From Nematostella vectensis (taxonomy: Eukaryota; Cnidaria; Anthozoa; Actiniaria; Edwardsiidae): a stretch of DNA of 64,000 nt. The notes beneath the pieces were generated by a model, which saw only the letters and a list, made by a program, of their open reading frames with translations, made no database searches and was not told the DNA's origin. Where the stretch lies: contig NC_064039.1 of assembly GCF_932526225.1 (NCBI RefSeq), positions 3,237,001 to 3,301,000 on the forward strand, in the 5' to 3' direction. Both the position numbers and the translations under genes were made by a program. Positions 1 through 12,338 of this stretch are shown one piece after another; within the stretch, counting starts at the first letter, position 1; each line of letters begins with the position of its first letter.

Positions 1-300
1 TCTTCACGTTGTGCCTGCAACAGAAATATGAGGTCAGACTTAGGGACTAATCCCTATGCAACAACGCCAGTATTAGTAGCCAGAATCCGACAAATATAAC
101 AAAATAGTTACTGAGCGTCATCGCATAGTCTTGAAACCCTCTATACTCCGTAAAAGGAACAAGTGAAGACCTTCTGTTTTACTTAAACTCCAATGACAAT
201 AGCCTTCAGAGCAGACAAGTTATGTTTAACGAAGCGCTAAACTGTATCGTGCTGGCGGATGTTTCGAGGTTACTAAGCGAGTCGCCATACGCACTCGACA
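1..300. other. Left flank, no gene seen
   Basis: Unique-looking AT-rich sequence before the 60-bp minisatellite. No exon with good splice sites is visible on either strand. Because cfap43 runs leftward out of the window, this is probably intronic for that gene. Confidence 0.4.
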
Positions 301-2698
301 TGCCTACTTGTAGCTATCAAGCCCTACCAGGCCCCATACATCTTATATCTCTCCTCGAAACGCCTACTCGTAGCTATCAAGCCCTACCAGGCCCCATACA
401 TCTTATATCTCTCCTCGAAACGCCTACTCGTAGCTATGAAGCCCTACCAGGCTTCATGAATCTTATATCTCTCCTCGAAACGCCTACTCGTAGCTATGAA
501 GCCCTACCAGGCTTCATGAATCTTATATATCTCCTCGAAACGCCTACCCGTAGCTATCAAGCCCTAGCAGGCATCATGAATCTTATATCTCTCCTCGAAA
601 CGACTACTCGTAGCTATCAAGCCCTACCAGGCCCCATACATCTTATATCTCTCCTCGAAACGCCTACTCGTAGCTATGAAGCCCTACCAGGCTTCATGAA
701 TCTTATATCTCTCCTCGAAACGCCTACCCGTAGCTATCAAGCCCTACCAGGCTTCATGAATCTTATATCTCTCCTCGAAACGCCTACTCGTAGCTATCAA
801 GCCCTACCAGGCTTCATGAATCTTATATCTCTCCTCGAAACGCCTACTCGTAGCTATCAAGCCCTACCAGGCTTCATGAATCTTATATCTCTCCTCGAAA
901 CGCATACTCGTAGCTATGAAGCCCTACCAGGCTTCATGAATCTTATATCTCTCCTCGAAACGCCTACTCGTAGCTATGAAGCCCTACCAGGCTTCATGAA
1001 TCTTATATCTCTCCTCGAAACGCCTACTCGTAGCTATGAAGCCCTACCAGGCCCCATACATCTTATATCTCTTCTCGAAACGCCTACTCGTAGCTATGAA
1101 GCCCTACCAGGCTTCATGAATCTTATATCTCTCCTCGAAACGCCTACCCGTAGCTATGAAGCCCTACCAGGCTTCATGAATCTTATATCTCTCCTCGAAA
1201 CGCCTACTCGTAGCTATGAAGCCCTACCAGGCTTCATGAATCTTATATCTCTCCTCGAAACGCCTACTCGTAGCTATGAAGCCCTACCAGGCTTCATGAA
1301 TCTTATATCTCTCCTCGAAACGCCTACTCGTAGCTATCAAGCCCTACCAGGCTTCATGAATCTTATATCTCTCCTCGAAACGCCTACTCGTAGCTATGAA
1401 GCCCTACCAGGCTTCATGAATCTTATATCTCTCCTCGAAACGCCTACTCGTAGCTATGAAGCCCTACCAGGCTTCATGAATCTTATATCTCTCCTCGAAA
1501 CGCCTACTCGTAGCTATGAAGCCCTACCAGGCTTCATGAATCTTATATCTCTCCTCGAAACGCCTACTCGTAGCTATCAAGCCCTACCAGGCTTCATGAA
1601 TCTTATATCTCTCCTCGAAACGCCTACTCGTAGCTATGAAGCCCTACCAGGCTTCATGAATCTTATATCTCTCCTCGAAACGCCTACTCGTAGCTATCAA
1701 GCCCTACCAGGCTTCATGAATCTTATATCTCTCCTCGAAACGCCTACTCGTAGCTATGAAGCCCTACCAGGCTTCATGAATCTTATATCTCTCCTCGAAA
1801 CGCCTACTCGTAGCTATCAAGCCCTACCAGGCTTCATGAATCTTATATCTCTCCTCGAAACGCCTACTCGTAGCTATGAAGCCCTACCAGGCTTCATGAA
1901 TCTTATATCTCTCCTCGAAACGCCTACTCGTAGCTATCAAGCCCTACCAGGCTTCATGAATCTTATATCTCTCCTCGAAACGCCTACTCGTAGCTATGAA
2001 GCCCTACCAGGCTTCATGAATCTTATATCTCTCCTCGAAACGCCTACTCGTAGCTATCAAGCCCTACCAGGCTTCATGAATCTTATATCTCTCCTCGAAA
2101 CGCCTACTCGTAGCTATCAAGCCCTACCAGGCTTCATGAATCTTATATCTCTCCTCGAAACGCCTACTCGTAGCTATCAAGCCCTACCAGGCTTCATGAA
2201 TCTTATATCTCTCCTCGAAACGCCTACTCGTAGCTATCAAGCCCTACCAGGCTTCATGAATCTTATATCTCTCCTCGAAACGCCTACTCGTAGCTATCAA
2301 GCCCTACCAGGCTTCATGAATCTTATATCTCTCCTCGAAACGCCTACTCGTAGCTATGAAGCCCTACCAGGCTTCATGAATCTTATATCTCTCCTCGAAA
2401 CGCCTACTCGTAGCTATGAAGCCCTACCAGGCTTCATGAATCTTATATCTCTCCTCGAAACGCCTACTCGTAGCTATCAAGCCCTAACAGGCTTCATGAA
2501 TCTTATATCTCTCCTCGAAACGCCTACTCGTAGCTATGAAGCCCTACCAGGCTTCATGAATCTTATATCTCTCCTCGAAACGCCTACTCGTAGCTATGAA
2601 GCCCTACCAGGCTTCATGAATCTTATATCTCTCCTCGAAACGCCTACTCGTAGCTATGAAGCCCTACCAGGCTTCATGAATCTTATATCTCTCCTGTA
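301..2698. repeat. 60-bp minisatellite, about 40 units
   Basis: About 40 head-to-tail units of exactly 60 bp, nearly identical. The main variable site is gaa/caa at the start of the motif; a second variant swaps cttcatgaa for ccccataca in four early units. A partial unit follows at 2708-2742. Because 60 is a multiple of 3 and one plus-strand frame lacks stops, the array forms an 825-codon open frame. The visible variants are amino-acid changing rather than synonymous, so I do not call a gene. It lies in the presumed intron after cfap43 exon 18. Confidence 0.95.
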
Positions 2699-2751
2699 GC
2701 TTTCTCGAGTGACTACTAGTAGCTATCAAGCCCTACCAGGCAAACCTTTGC

Positions 2752-3369
2752 TGCATGTTATCTTAACCTCTGCTATGGCTTTCAATTTACACAGTATATC
2801 TTATATCTTTGCTATGGATTTATCGAGTCAATATCCAGCTCGTTTGTATTTTATACCTCCTCGGTGGCTTTCTCGTGCCCGTCTTCTCGACTTGCAATGC
2901 ATCTTATATCTCTGCTATGGCTTTCTCCAGCCGATATTCAACACATTTTTATTTTATACCTCTGCTATATCGCTATCTCGAGCCAATATTTTTCCTTTTT
3001 ATTTTTTACCTCTGCTACGTCTTTCTCCAGCCGATATTCAACTCGTTTTCATATTATACCTCTGCAATGGCTTTCTCGAGCCAATATCTAACTCGTTTTC
3101 ATTTTATACCTCTGCTACGGCTTTCTCCTGCCGATATTCAACTCGTTTTCATTTTATACCTCTGCTAAGGCTTTCTCGAGACAATATCTATAACTCGTTT
3201 TCATTTTATACCTCTGCTATGGCTTTCTCGAGCCAATATCTATAACTCGTTTTCATTTTATACCTCTGCTACGGCTTTCTCGAGCCAATATCTAACTCGT
3301 TTTCATTTTATACCTCTGCTACGGCTTTCTCCAGCCGATATTCAATTCGTTGTCATTTTATACCTCTGC
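2752..3369. repeat. About 50-bp degenerate minisatellite overlapping the cfap43 exon 18 donor
   Basis: Roughly 12 diverged units of 50-52 bp with the core tatacctctgctatggctt. Core copies start near 3057, 3107, 3157, 3209, 3261, 3311 and 3361. The rightmost copy is the 3' end of cfap43 exon 18 plus its splice donor (minus strand GCAGAG|GTATAA). The array therefore repeats an exon edge and its donor many times into the intron. Reading past the first donor gives an in-frame TAA. Confidence 0.85.
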
Positions 3370-6300
3370 TATGGCTTTCTCAAGCCACGTGTGATCCTCA
3401 TGGAGGGTGGGTGTGGGCGTGGTATAGATGCCGTCTTTGTCGACCCTCTTGGTACCCTTCTCGCTACCTTCAGTTGTAGATTTCTCGATAACTGTGGATC
3501 CCTTTGGCTCGAGTTCTGGCCGCGCAGACGCAATTTTGTCCTCATCGTTGCGCTGAGTGGAGAGGAGAGAGTTTCTTGACTGCGCTGACTCCACAGCTGT
3601 AGTAGCTTTGCTTTTACCTGTGAGATGATAGAAAAGATGCGTTTAAAGGGGGCTACCTCAACAGCTGCGCGCAAGGAGTTTATTATTGAAATAGGCGATT
3701 GGTGGGAATTATTTAAATCTACCCTTCTTTGGAGCCGTTTAATGTCTTAAAAATTCTTCAAATTCAAGGTCCCCCTTTCGGTCAATGAAGTTTTCATATA
3801 TTTTTCATCTGGACAATGACCCATTGTCTACAACCAAGATACACCAGAAAGTGAGAAACCTTCAACTCCCCATGTTCTAACGGTTTCCTGGCAAATAACT
3901 TTTGTCATACTAATGTGGAATTTACCGAGTTGACTCGTCTACGGTAGAATCTTTCAAGGTCAGAAGAAGATTCTATAACTTGGTCCTTACCGACAGTAGA
4001 GAAATTCCACGCCCAGCATGCGAGCACTCCATCGCCACCCGTACTGAGTATCCGATGGGAGTCTCCAGTAAAACACACATGTGTGGCCCCGCCCTGCTTG
4101 AAGTGGTGCGCGGGAATCTTAACCACCTTGTCCTAGGATGGAGAGCGGTTGATTTCACAATTTAATTGATAAATGACGATTAGACGATAATGCTAACAGG
4201 GGGTAATTGTAGATTAGAGTGAATATTCTAAACCAAGAATTGAGCCATAACTATGACACTGAAAACAGTCAGGAGAGAGCAGTATTCTGAAATATAGCAT
4301 GTTACTGCGACTATCAAAGGTCACACATATATATTTCTATGAACAGAATGGCAGATGGGTGACCAAAATATTCTGCTGCATAGTTTAGCGCTGGTGTCAT
4401 TTTTAGAACTATCCCAGATTTACCTAGCATTGTAGTCCGTCATGTTCATTTTACACGCACCAAGCACACGCATTGAAGAAATACTTTTCTTAAATATAGC
4501 GGTTCTGTTAACTGGAGGTTGGTGGATTTGCGCCAAAAAATGTGAATCTTAGGAGCTTACCAAAGTACCAACAGCTCGCAGGAGCAAGTATCCATCTGAG
4601 CCTGTGCTTGCCATCCAGCGGAGGTGGGGTGAGAGGGTGAGTTTGCCACCAGGAAGGTCATGCCCCGGATATGAGGCTTTTGGTACAAGGGCCTCGTTAC
4701 TGGGTTCCTAAAACCAACACAGTAACAATAACACTTGTAAGCAGTTTGTGACATGGGGAGGAAGCCTAACGTCTGCAGGCTGTGTGCATAACCCATCCCC
4801 CCCGCCAAAAAGTGGGTATTTTCTTATTACTATCCTTTTTCCATATAACAACTAGTACTCAGCAAATCCTGGGTACAGTACTCGCCTGGTCAGTGCTGTA
4901 CCTTACTCTAATGACATCTCCCTGATATCAATACCCACTATTTTTTATCTAGCATCACACTATCACAAAACGAGCAACTTTTTTCAAAAAGTAAATGCTT
5001 TGACATACCAAAAGTCTCGCATTCGTGCACGAATGACAAAGAATATCCATTACTGGAAAAAGGCCAATTGACATATATACCTGTCCTTCTGTGGTCAGTG
5101 GTAACTTAAGGAGTTCTTTTCGCTGATGTCCAACTGCAAAAGCTGTCTGTGGGGAGGTTATTTCTATACTGTACACTGGCCCTGACAGCACATGGGAATT
5201 CTTCTTGATGGCCTCATCTCGGTACAGCAAAGTTTTGTTCTTAAAAACATCTCTTGAGCCTTTTAGGATGAGAATGGGCGCAAGACATTTTAGAATGAGA
5301 ATGGGAGAAAGCTTTTTGCTAACAAATCAGGGATCAAAGAGAACACCACTTTAAAACATCTTTTAGATATAAGCCTGAGTGACAGCCACAGCACAGGTAA
5401 GAAGCCAATTTTAATGAAAATGTGACTACATGTGAGTACATAGAAATGTGTCGCTGACAAAGCATGATTTATTGAACACCCAAAAAAAATGTCAACACTA
5501 GACGAAATTGTCAACACCTAAAAAGTACCAGGCAAAGTTTCTAACCCCATAAAAATATAGAGGGTTGAAATATTAAAACCAGAAAAATTGTTGCAGCCCT
5601 ACACGCCAAATATCCTGCAGTACCCTCCCCTGCCTACCTACCTGAAAAGCTGTTCTTTTGTGGATAAACAAACTTCCAAATGAGGTATGGTAACTGTCAA
5701 TGCTCTCAGTAAATGGCAGTATTTAGATAAGAAGCCTAAACATGCAGAGCTTTGCGGTATCAATATTGTAAGATAGAATGGGATATTACTGTAGAATATA
5801 CTTACTGTGAAAGATAATATCTGATGTAACCTCGAACTCTATCATCCTGTTTGCATACAGAAGTTTGTCATTAGTTGTATGAGCTACAGCCACCTTCCAG
5901 GGCCCTTGCACATCACGGGCATTAAAACAAGACAGAGAAATGACAGTCCCCGGTACCTCTGCAACATTAAAATAAAAAGGAAATTAGTGACTGTTTAAAC
6001 AAGGGTATATGCTCACCACTTGTGTCAGCAGACACAAAACAGAAGCCAGCAAAACTAAGGACATTTGCATACCCAGGGGTAATTAAAATAGCATTTTCCC
6101 ATTCATTTAATAAGACTTCTTTTTGGCAGCTTAGAGGGGGTGTCCCCTGTGCCAACCCCTTAGCAATGAACGTGATGAGGAGATATCTTCTTACCAACAT
6201 GCCCCAAGACTTTGAAGTTATTGCTGACTCTTGCATCACACACAAAGACATGACCATCGTTGGAACCAGTAAGATAGATCTGGCCTGCCCAGTCATAGCT

Positions 6301-9300
6301 ATAACACAAAATAGTGTAAAAAACAAAATCCTGAATTTGAGGATCTGTCAGGACCCAGAGCATTGCATGGCATACTGTAAAACTACAAAGACTACACGCA
6401 TGATATAGAAAAACTAGGAGGTCTGCAAAGGCATTTTGAAAACAGAATTTAATAGAGATCGATACAGGGTCGGAGTTGCCTGGGTTGTTGAATTCTAAAC
6501 ATTAGCACTGTTGTTGCAAGGGCAGCATTGTAGCCAAGTATATTTCAAAATTGACAGCAATGGGAAAGTTCTGAGGATAAAAGCTTGATTTATCTCGTGG
6601 GCGCCACAAACAGATCTGTAAAATGTGCTGTTTCTCCACTCACCGTATATGCAGCACAGGCCCTTCATGTATTCTCAGGCAAGCAATAACACGTGGTTTC
6701 TCCACCTCAGTCATTTCAATATAGTACACATGCCCTGACATAGTTCCTATGGCAACAATACTTGAGGATATATTACAGGCCATGCAGGAAGCCTAAAGAT
6801 AAGAGAGGATTTTTAAATTACAAATTAAATGGAATCAATAGACAACACATTTAAAGAATACTGGTACAATTTTGGAAACATTTTTTTAAATTCCTCCAAA
6901 CATGTGCTCCTATCCTAAGTCATAACATAACAAAACAAAACAAACACCCAGCATTATTATGATCAACATAACAACAGTACTATGCTAACCACAGACATCA
7001 TCATCATTATCATTGTCATCATAATCAGCCTCATCATTGTTGTCAAAATTATTAGCACCATCATCAACCTCAGTATGATAATCATCATTATTATCAGCGT
7101 CATAATAATTATCACTACTACCGATCACCATATGATCATCAGCAACAACACCACCACTGTTATCCTCCTCCTCATCATCTATGCCATAATAGTCAATAAC
7201 ACCACCATCATCAGCATCATCGTTATCATCATCACCATCACCATCACCATCATAATAATTAATATCACCACCAACACTCATGAATAACACCACCATCGGC
7301 AGTGTCATGATAGTCACTAACACCTTCATCATCATTATTATAATCTTTGGTATCATTAACATCATCATCATCACCCTAATCATTTTAATCACTATCATTA
7401 TTATTATGACGATCATCACCATCATCAACATCATAGCATATACTGTTCCAACTCACCTGGCAGTTAAGGTTAACTTTGCTGACGAGGGCGGGTGCTGACT
7501 GAATATTCCACACCTGGACGAGCCCATTGGCTCTACAGGACTGAAAAGCAAACACAGCGAGAGGATGATCAATAATGAAGGGAAATCAAGCATTCATTTG
7601 TACAATACAAGGAGAAAGAAAACATTCAAGAGTCCACTCTACTTACCACACAGTAATCTGTTCCTCCAAGAAGACAATCAATGCCAACAAGTTCTGATGT
7701 GCAGACATCAAACAGCTGTGATAACTCTTTTCCTGGCTCATACAACTTCATACTTCCCTGAAAAAAAAAACTTAATCTAAGCTAAAACCATATTGAGTGT
7801 AAGTTTTACAATATTTACCATTCTTTACTGTCTAATACTAGTGCCAGTACATGGGCGGATGTAGGATTGGGTCGGGTGGGCTGCACCCCCATGAGATTTG
7901 AAATTCGACTCAAATTTTTGTCTTTAAGAAGTCTTAGTAAAGACGAAAATTTGGCAGAGTTGAATTCCAGTTTTTTTGTGTATTGTATTCATTGTTCTGG
8001 TACAAGACCAGGACAGCTTGGGCTTTTTGTTTCTATTCCCATGAAATTGGAAATACTGTTATCTGAAATCCTCCCTTTTGGAACACAAGGAACTGTACCT
8101 CTGCTGTATTTTGTGACCATAATCCATACAGTACATCTCTAGGCATACCTTAGAGCTTCCAATTGCTAAAGTGCTATAGTCGGTTGACCAGCAAAGGCTT
8201 GTAATTGTTGCCCCAGTATCTACTTTCTCTGTCACAGTAACTTCGGATCCAGTCATGTCAAGACATCTCAGGATACCATCCTAATATGCAGTAAACACAT
8301 GTACAGTAAGAGATTTTGAATACTATTTTCTTGACTTGTGTGAAAAATGCATACCTCATTGCTATTAAAAATATTTACAAATGATAGATAAATTTCAGTT
8401 GAAAGTGAATCTTCTTGAATTGCTGTGGAGCTCAATACATCTTACTTCCATATTTTTATATATCTAATAATGATACGCCACAAGATGATAAGCTAGTGAA
8501 GTTTATGCCAACCCAGCTATGTTTACTGAACCTTATTAGCTTACTACATAAAACTGTCAAGATTGTCATGACCGGGCATAACCTCACAGGACATGACAGG
8601 ACCTTTCTCTGATTTCATCATTACCTGGCCACCAGCGTAAAGACCTTTCTTGTGCAGAGCCAGGCAATCAGTGCCACCTGGCGTCAGTTTGTTACCAAGC
8701 ACTGCAGCATCATTATCATCTAATAAAAAAAGCCAGGTTTAATTGAATGCTTATCCGTTTACACCTCTGACAGAGCTCGGCATATTTTTCTAAACGTCTT
8801 TAGTATACAAAAATAAGGCTCCACAAATTCACAAAATTCACAGTTTGCATAAGTTTTGTTGTGTGCGTTATTTTCTTTGCACAAAATGTTTTCAATTTCA
8901 CAGTATACTGTATATGCTAATATAAATGAAGCTGATGAGTGTGACAGTAAAGTCTTTGAGAAGCTGTCAGTTGCCATGACTACAGTGATATGTTTGCAAT
9001 GAAAAATAAGCTTTAGGTCATTTCAAGATAAACTTACCCTCTGGCTCTTCCGGTAGAGACTCCATAGTGGGAAGCTGAGAGAGTGTCTCAGTTCGTCCCT
9101 TCTGCAGAAAGGGTGCGGGTGTGGCTATGATCCTAACCATGTTGACCTCTGTGTCAACACTTAGCAACTGGCCACCAGAGCATCCACAGAACACCTTGCC
9201 TTGAGGGGTCCAGCAGTGACTCACCGGCACACACCTCATTGTCTTCTCCCCTTTAAACAGGATCAGAAAATTAATCAACAAGGGGCTTTAGCCTAGGAGG

Positions 9301-11624
9301 ATCCCTAGGGTACTTGTGGTCAGCTTTTCAGGAAAAATATCTAGGGATTATTCCTTAATTTTTTTAAACAAAATTTAAGGGAAAAAGTATGTTATAAATT
9401 AATGTGGTAATGTACAAAAATTACAGGATATTTATGAACAGACAAATTGAAGTAAAAAAAATTGAACAAAGTGCAATATTCGCAAATTCCATTTTTATTC
9501 ATAATTTTATTGATAGAGTTCCAAAAACAACTTTTAAAATTAAAATATATTAATAAGATTTCCTCATCAGCGTACCAGGCTCAAATTCCTTTGCATCACC
9601 ACCAACAATCCCTCCAATGGCAGCCTTGGTAAGTAGGAATCCCTCTGATGTGAATGTGCGGCCCATCCTACTTATCGAATGCTCCAAGTTTTCAAACTCT
9701 CCACTATCAGGTGAGCCATCAGCCGGTGGCAATCGCATTTGACTGAATAAAAGAATTGATCAAGATCAGTACGTGTAGAAGGTAAGAATTATTTGCACAA
9801 ATTTTATATAAATGATTATACATGTGATGATAGGAAACTAATGCTCCATGCTTAGTCTCACTCATGCTAGTCTCACCTATCTGCATGGAGCATTTAATAT
9901 TAATGGCATAGTCAATGTTGTGTGGAGAGCAATGAGTCTTCTTAAAAATGGATATTCGTGCTACCTGATCAATTTGAATAAATACAAAAAGCCCAAACAT
10001 TCATGCTTGCGAACCAGAAGAATAAATACAATACACCAAAAACTGGTATTGAACTCTGCCAGATTTTCTTCTTTAATAAAACTTCTTCAAGGCAGTCTGC
10101 CCTGAAGAATTCTTATTAAAGACAAAAATCGAACTTACTTAGATGTAAATTTGTATTTTTCATTCAGCTGCTCAATATTCCAGACAGTAAGCATTTCAGG
10201 ACCAATTGTACAGAGCTGACGCCAGTTAAGTGGGTTGAAGGACATGTTGGTGCATGTCTGGTGTACAACACTAATGCTACACAGTGGTACTTGGTCTGTC
10301 CAATTCCTAAAAAAATAGCAAAAATATATAAAATAAATCTGACTGTTAGTTTTAACAAAAACTAATCAAACATATAGCTACTGTAATCATCAAGCTTTAG
10401 TTTACTTACTAAAACAAACATATAAAAACAGAAATGTCATTTATGGTAAAAATAAATACTTACCAGACGGTTAACTGGAAATCAGGTAATCCTGAAAATG
10501 CTGCCAGAACTGTGCTGTTATGAGCAAATGCAATGCTAGAGTAGCTGAGCTTTGCACCTCCTAAAGAGAAAAGAGAGTTATTTCTACAGTTGTAGCTCTC
10601 TGAGCAACTGCTCTCATTAACTAGCAGCTCCATTAACATCCACAATTTCAAACCAACAACAAAGTTTTTTTCTTTTGTTTTTAAGCTCTCGTAAGTGATC
10701 ATCTCTGTTAACATTCACGATTTACAGTTACCAAGGCTCTACGACAGTTTCAACAGTACATTAGCAAATTTGAAAGGTGGGTTTAACTTATGATGAACTT
10801 TATCATACAAGCTAGGCAGGTTTAAAGATTAACAAAGTTAAACAAAAATATATACTATTGTAAACTGCAAGGGGATAGAAGAAAGCTACTTGCACAATTT
10901 AAACTTGCATTGGAATATGAATATTTTTTCGCATTTCACAGTTGAACTTGAAATTTACAGCAATCTTTAAGAAAGTTTACAATTACTAACCTTTAAGTAT
11001 AGCTCTAGGCTCACTAAAGTCAGGAAACATGTACACAAATATTCTAGGGTCACTCTTGCGCTCAGTGAATGCATACAAGTCATAGCCTGGATTTGTGACT
11101 AGATGAACAATCCCATCGCCAGGGCTTGGAAGGAAAGCTTCACTATTGTCCTTGGTGTTAATAAATTTGATGGAGTTCCCACACACAAAGCATACAGTGT
11201 GCTTGTTGATGTATGTAGCTGATCCACCATCATAACCTTGAGCCCAGCTAGATGCAAAAATACAATCAAATTATACCAGGTTATTTTTACATTTATTTTA
11301 TACGAATCTGCTGTACTGTACGCTTTCAAAATAATACGTGGCCGGGTAGATCACGTTCATGTTGGAATGGACTGGTTGTAGTATTCGAATACTTTGCAAA
11401 TAATCTTAAGGATTTATTCATCCGTTGAGGCCACTTGCCTACAATAAAAGTAGCATTAAGGAGACTGAAACGTGAAAATAGCAAAACATTTCTTTGCTCG
11501 CTCTATCAAAAATACTGGCCATTTTCATCAACATATCCAAGAAAACGCGGTCATTTTTATTACGAAACACATCACTAAGATATCAGAACACTCACCGGAG
11601 CTCTAGTCTTCCGAATTGGTCCAT
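3364..11624 (-). CDS. cfap43: Cilia- and flagella-associated protein 43, N-terminal WD40 half (18 exons, continues off the left edge)
   Basis: Coding exons in transcription order: 11596-11624, 10991-11247, 10464-10560, 10139-10306, 9576-9742, 9038-9250, 8625-8719, 8149-8280, 7647-7757, 7457-7540, 6644-6792, 6195-6298, 5806-5958, 5642-5693, 5081-5252, 4561-4707, 3991-4132, 3364-3617. All have GT-AG borders and the phases join, giving 842 codons. The start is MDQFGRLEL; the next exon carries a WAQGY and CGNSIKFIN region typical of CFAP43. WD40-type blades follow (for example VQVWNIQ, GSNDGHVFVCD, STGGDGVLACWAW), then an acidic linker in exon 18. In known species CFAP43 is an axonemal protein of about 1,660 residues acting with CFAP44 in motile cilia and sperm tails; its coiled-coil C-terminal half must lie left of the window. 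Least certain joins are the small exon 5642-5693 and the acceptor at 5252. Family assignment is from remembered similarity. Confidence 0.88.
6985..7440. repeat. Trinucleotide (ATC/ATT)-rich microsatellite in a cfap43 intron
   Basis: About 450 bp of imperfect atc, att and acc triplets in the intron between exons 10 and 11. The stop-free frames on both strands give only Ile/Thr or Asp/Met-rich peptides, so they are composition artefacts. Confidence 0.9.
7880..8050. repeat. Interspersed hairpin element, copy 1 (MITE-like)
   Basis: Shares the blocks ttggcagagttgaattccag and gtgtattgtattcattgttctgg with copies near 10005-10135, 44993-45107 and 62455-62490. The 45-kb copy shows the full inverted structure, so this looks like a partial member of the same non-autonomous family. 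Confidence 0.6.
10005..10137. repeat. Interspersed hairpin element, copy 2 (MITE-like)
   Basis: Opposite orientation to the copy at 7880. It carries aaccagaagaataaatacaa, then caccaaaaactgg and a central inverted part around ttaaagac. It ends just beside cfap43 exon 4, within the intron. Confidence 0.6.
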
Positions 11625-12338
11625 CTTTTAACCAAAAATCGTTAATTTTGTCTCAAATCCGCCATTATTTTTCTTTCGTAGTTTGCTTTGGTTGCCAGGG
11701 TGGGTGACCGCTGACACATGAATAGCAGACGTGTGAGAACCAAGCTTCGACGACCAGAGAAAACACAGCTTACCCAAAATATGTGAAAACTAGAGAGTAA
11801 AGTACCCTGGGTACCAGAGGGCTCCGAACTTCGCTAGAGCCGCGAAGGGTAAGAAGATTTGTAACTTTTTTAACATTATCTCTCTTTTTTTCACTGACCC
11901 AAAGCGAGAGTGGCCAGCTCATTCGCTTTATAGAAAAATGACTTTAAAATTATCATCAACCAACGCGCCGCTTAGCTTAATACTGTAAAAGAAAAAAAAA
12001 AACTAAGTATAAAGTTAGATATAATACACGGAGACTTATTCCGTAGATTATTAGAGCTGACAGTGCTTTTCCAGTTTAGATTACGATATTTTGGGGACAC
12101 GAGTGCTATCTCTGGTGGTTATCAATCATTTACGGGACCACCCTAATTTCGCGCGCGAGATTCCCGCCGGCGGGAAAGGTCAAAAGATCATACACACAGC
12201 GAACGACAAAGGGCCAAAACATCATGTCAAGAACTTGTCACACTTTCGTTTACTTTCGCGTGTAAAAATACTTTTTTTACACTGAAGCTTTAACGTGTTG
12301 TTTTGGAGATCAAGGGATTCTACTGGGTAAATTACGTT
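11625..12338. promoter_or_regulatory. Divergent intergenic region between cfap43 and the 281-aa gene
   Basis: 714 bp between two start codons facing away from each other. It must hold both 5' UTRs and promoters; a shared promoter is inferred from geometry alone. I see no clear TATA box. An inverted CG-rich patch (gcgcgcgagattcccgccggcggga) lies near 12150. Confidence 0.45.

Noticed and set aside
222-2699. 825-codon ORF with 20-residue repeats (plus strand)
   Set aside because: It is the 60-bp minisatellite; the other plus frames have stops, but unit changes alter amino acids freely and there is no signal peptide, unique domain or splice support. It is antisense in the presumed cfap43 intron.
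301-3369. CRISPR-like array
   Set aside because: Units are contiguous with no unique spacers, and the genome is eukaryotic.
3905-3990. Extension of cfap43 exon 17 to 3926
   Set aside because: The frame stays open, but the donor at 3990 (GTAAGG) joins the next exon in phase, while the later donor does not.
6982-7498. ORFs on both strands rich in Ile/Thr or Asp/Met
   Set aside because: Trinucleotide microsatellite composition.
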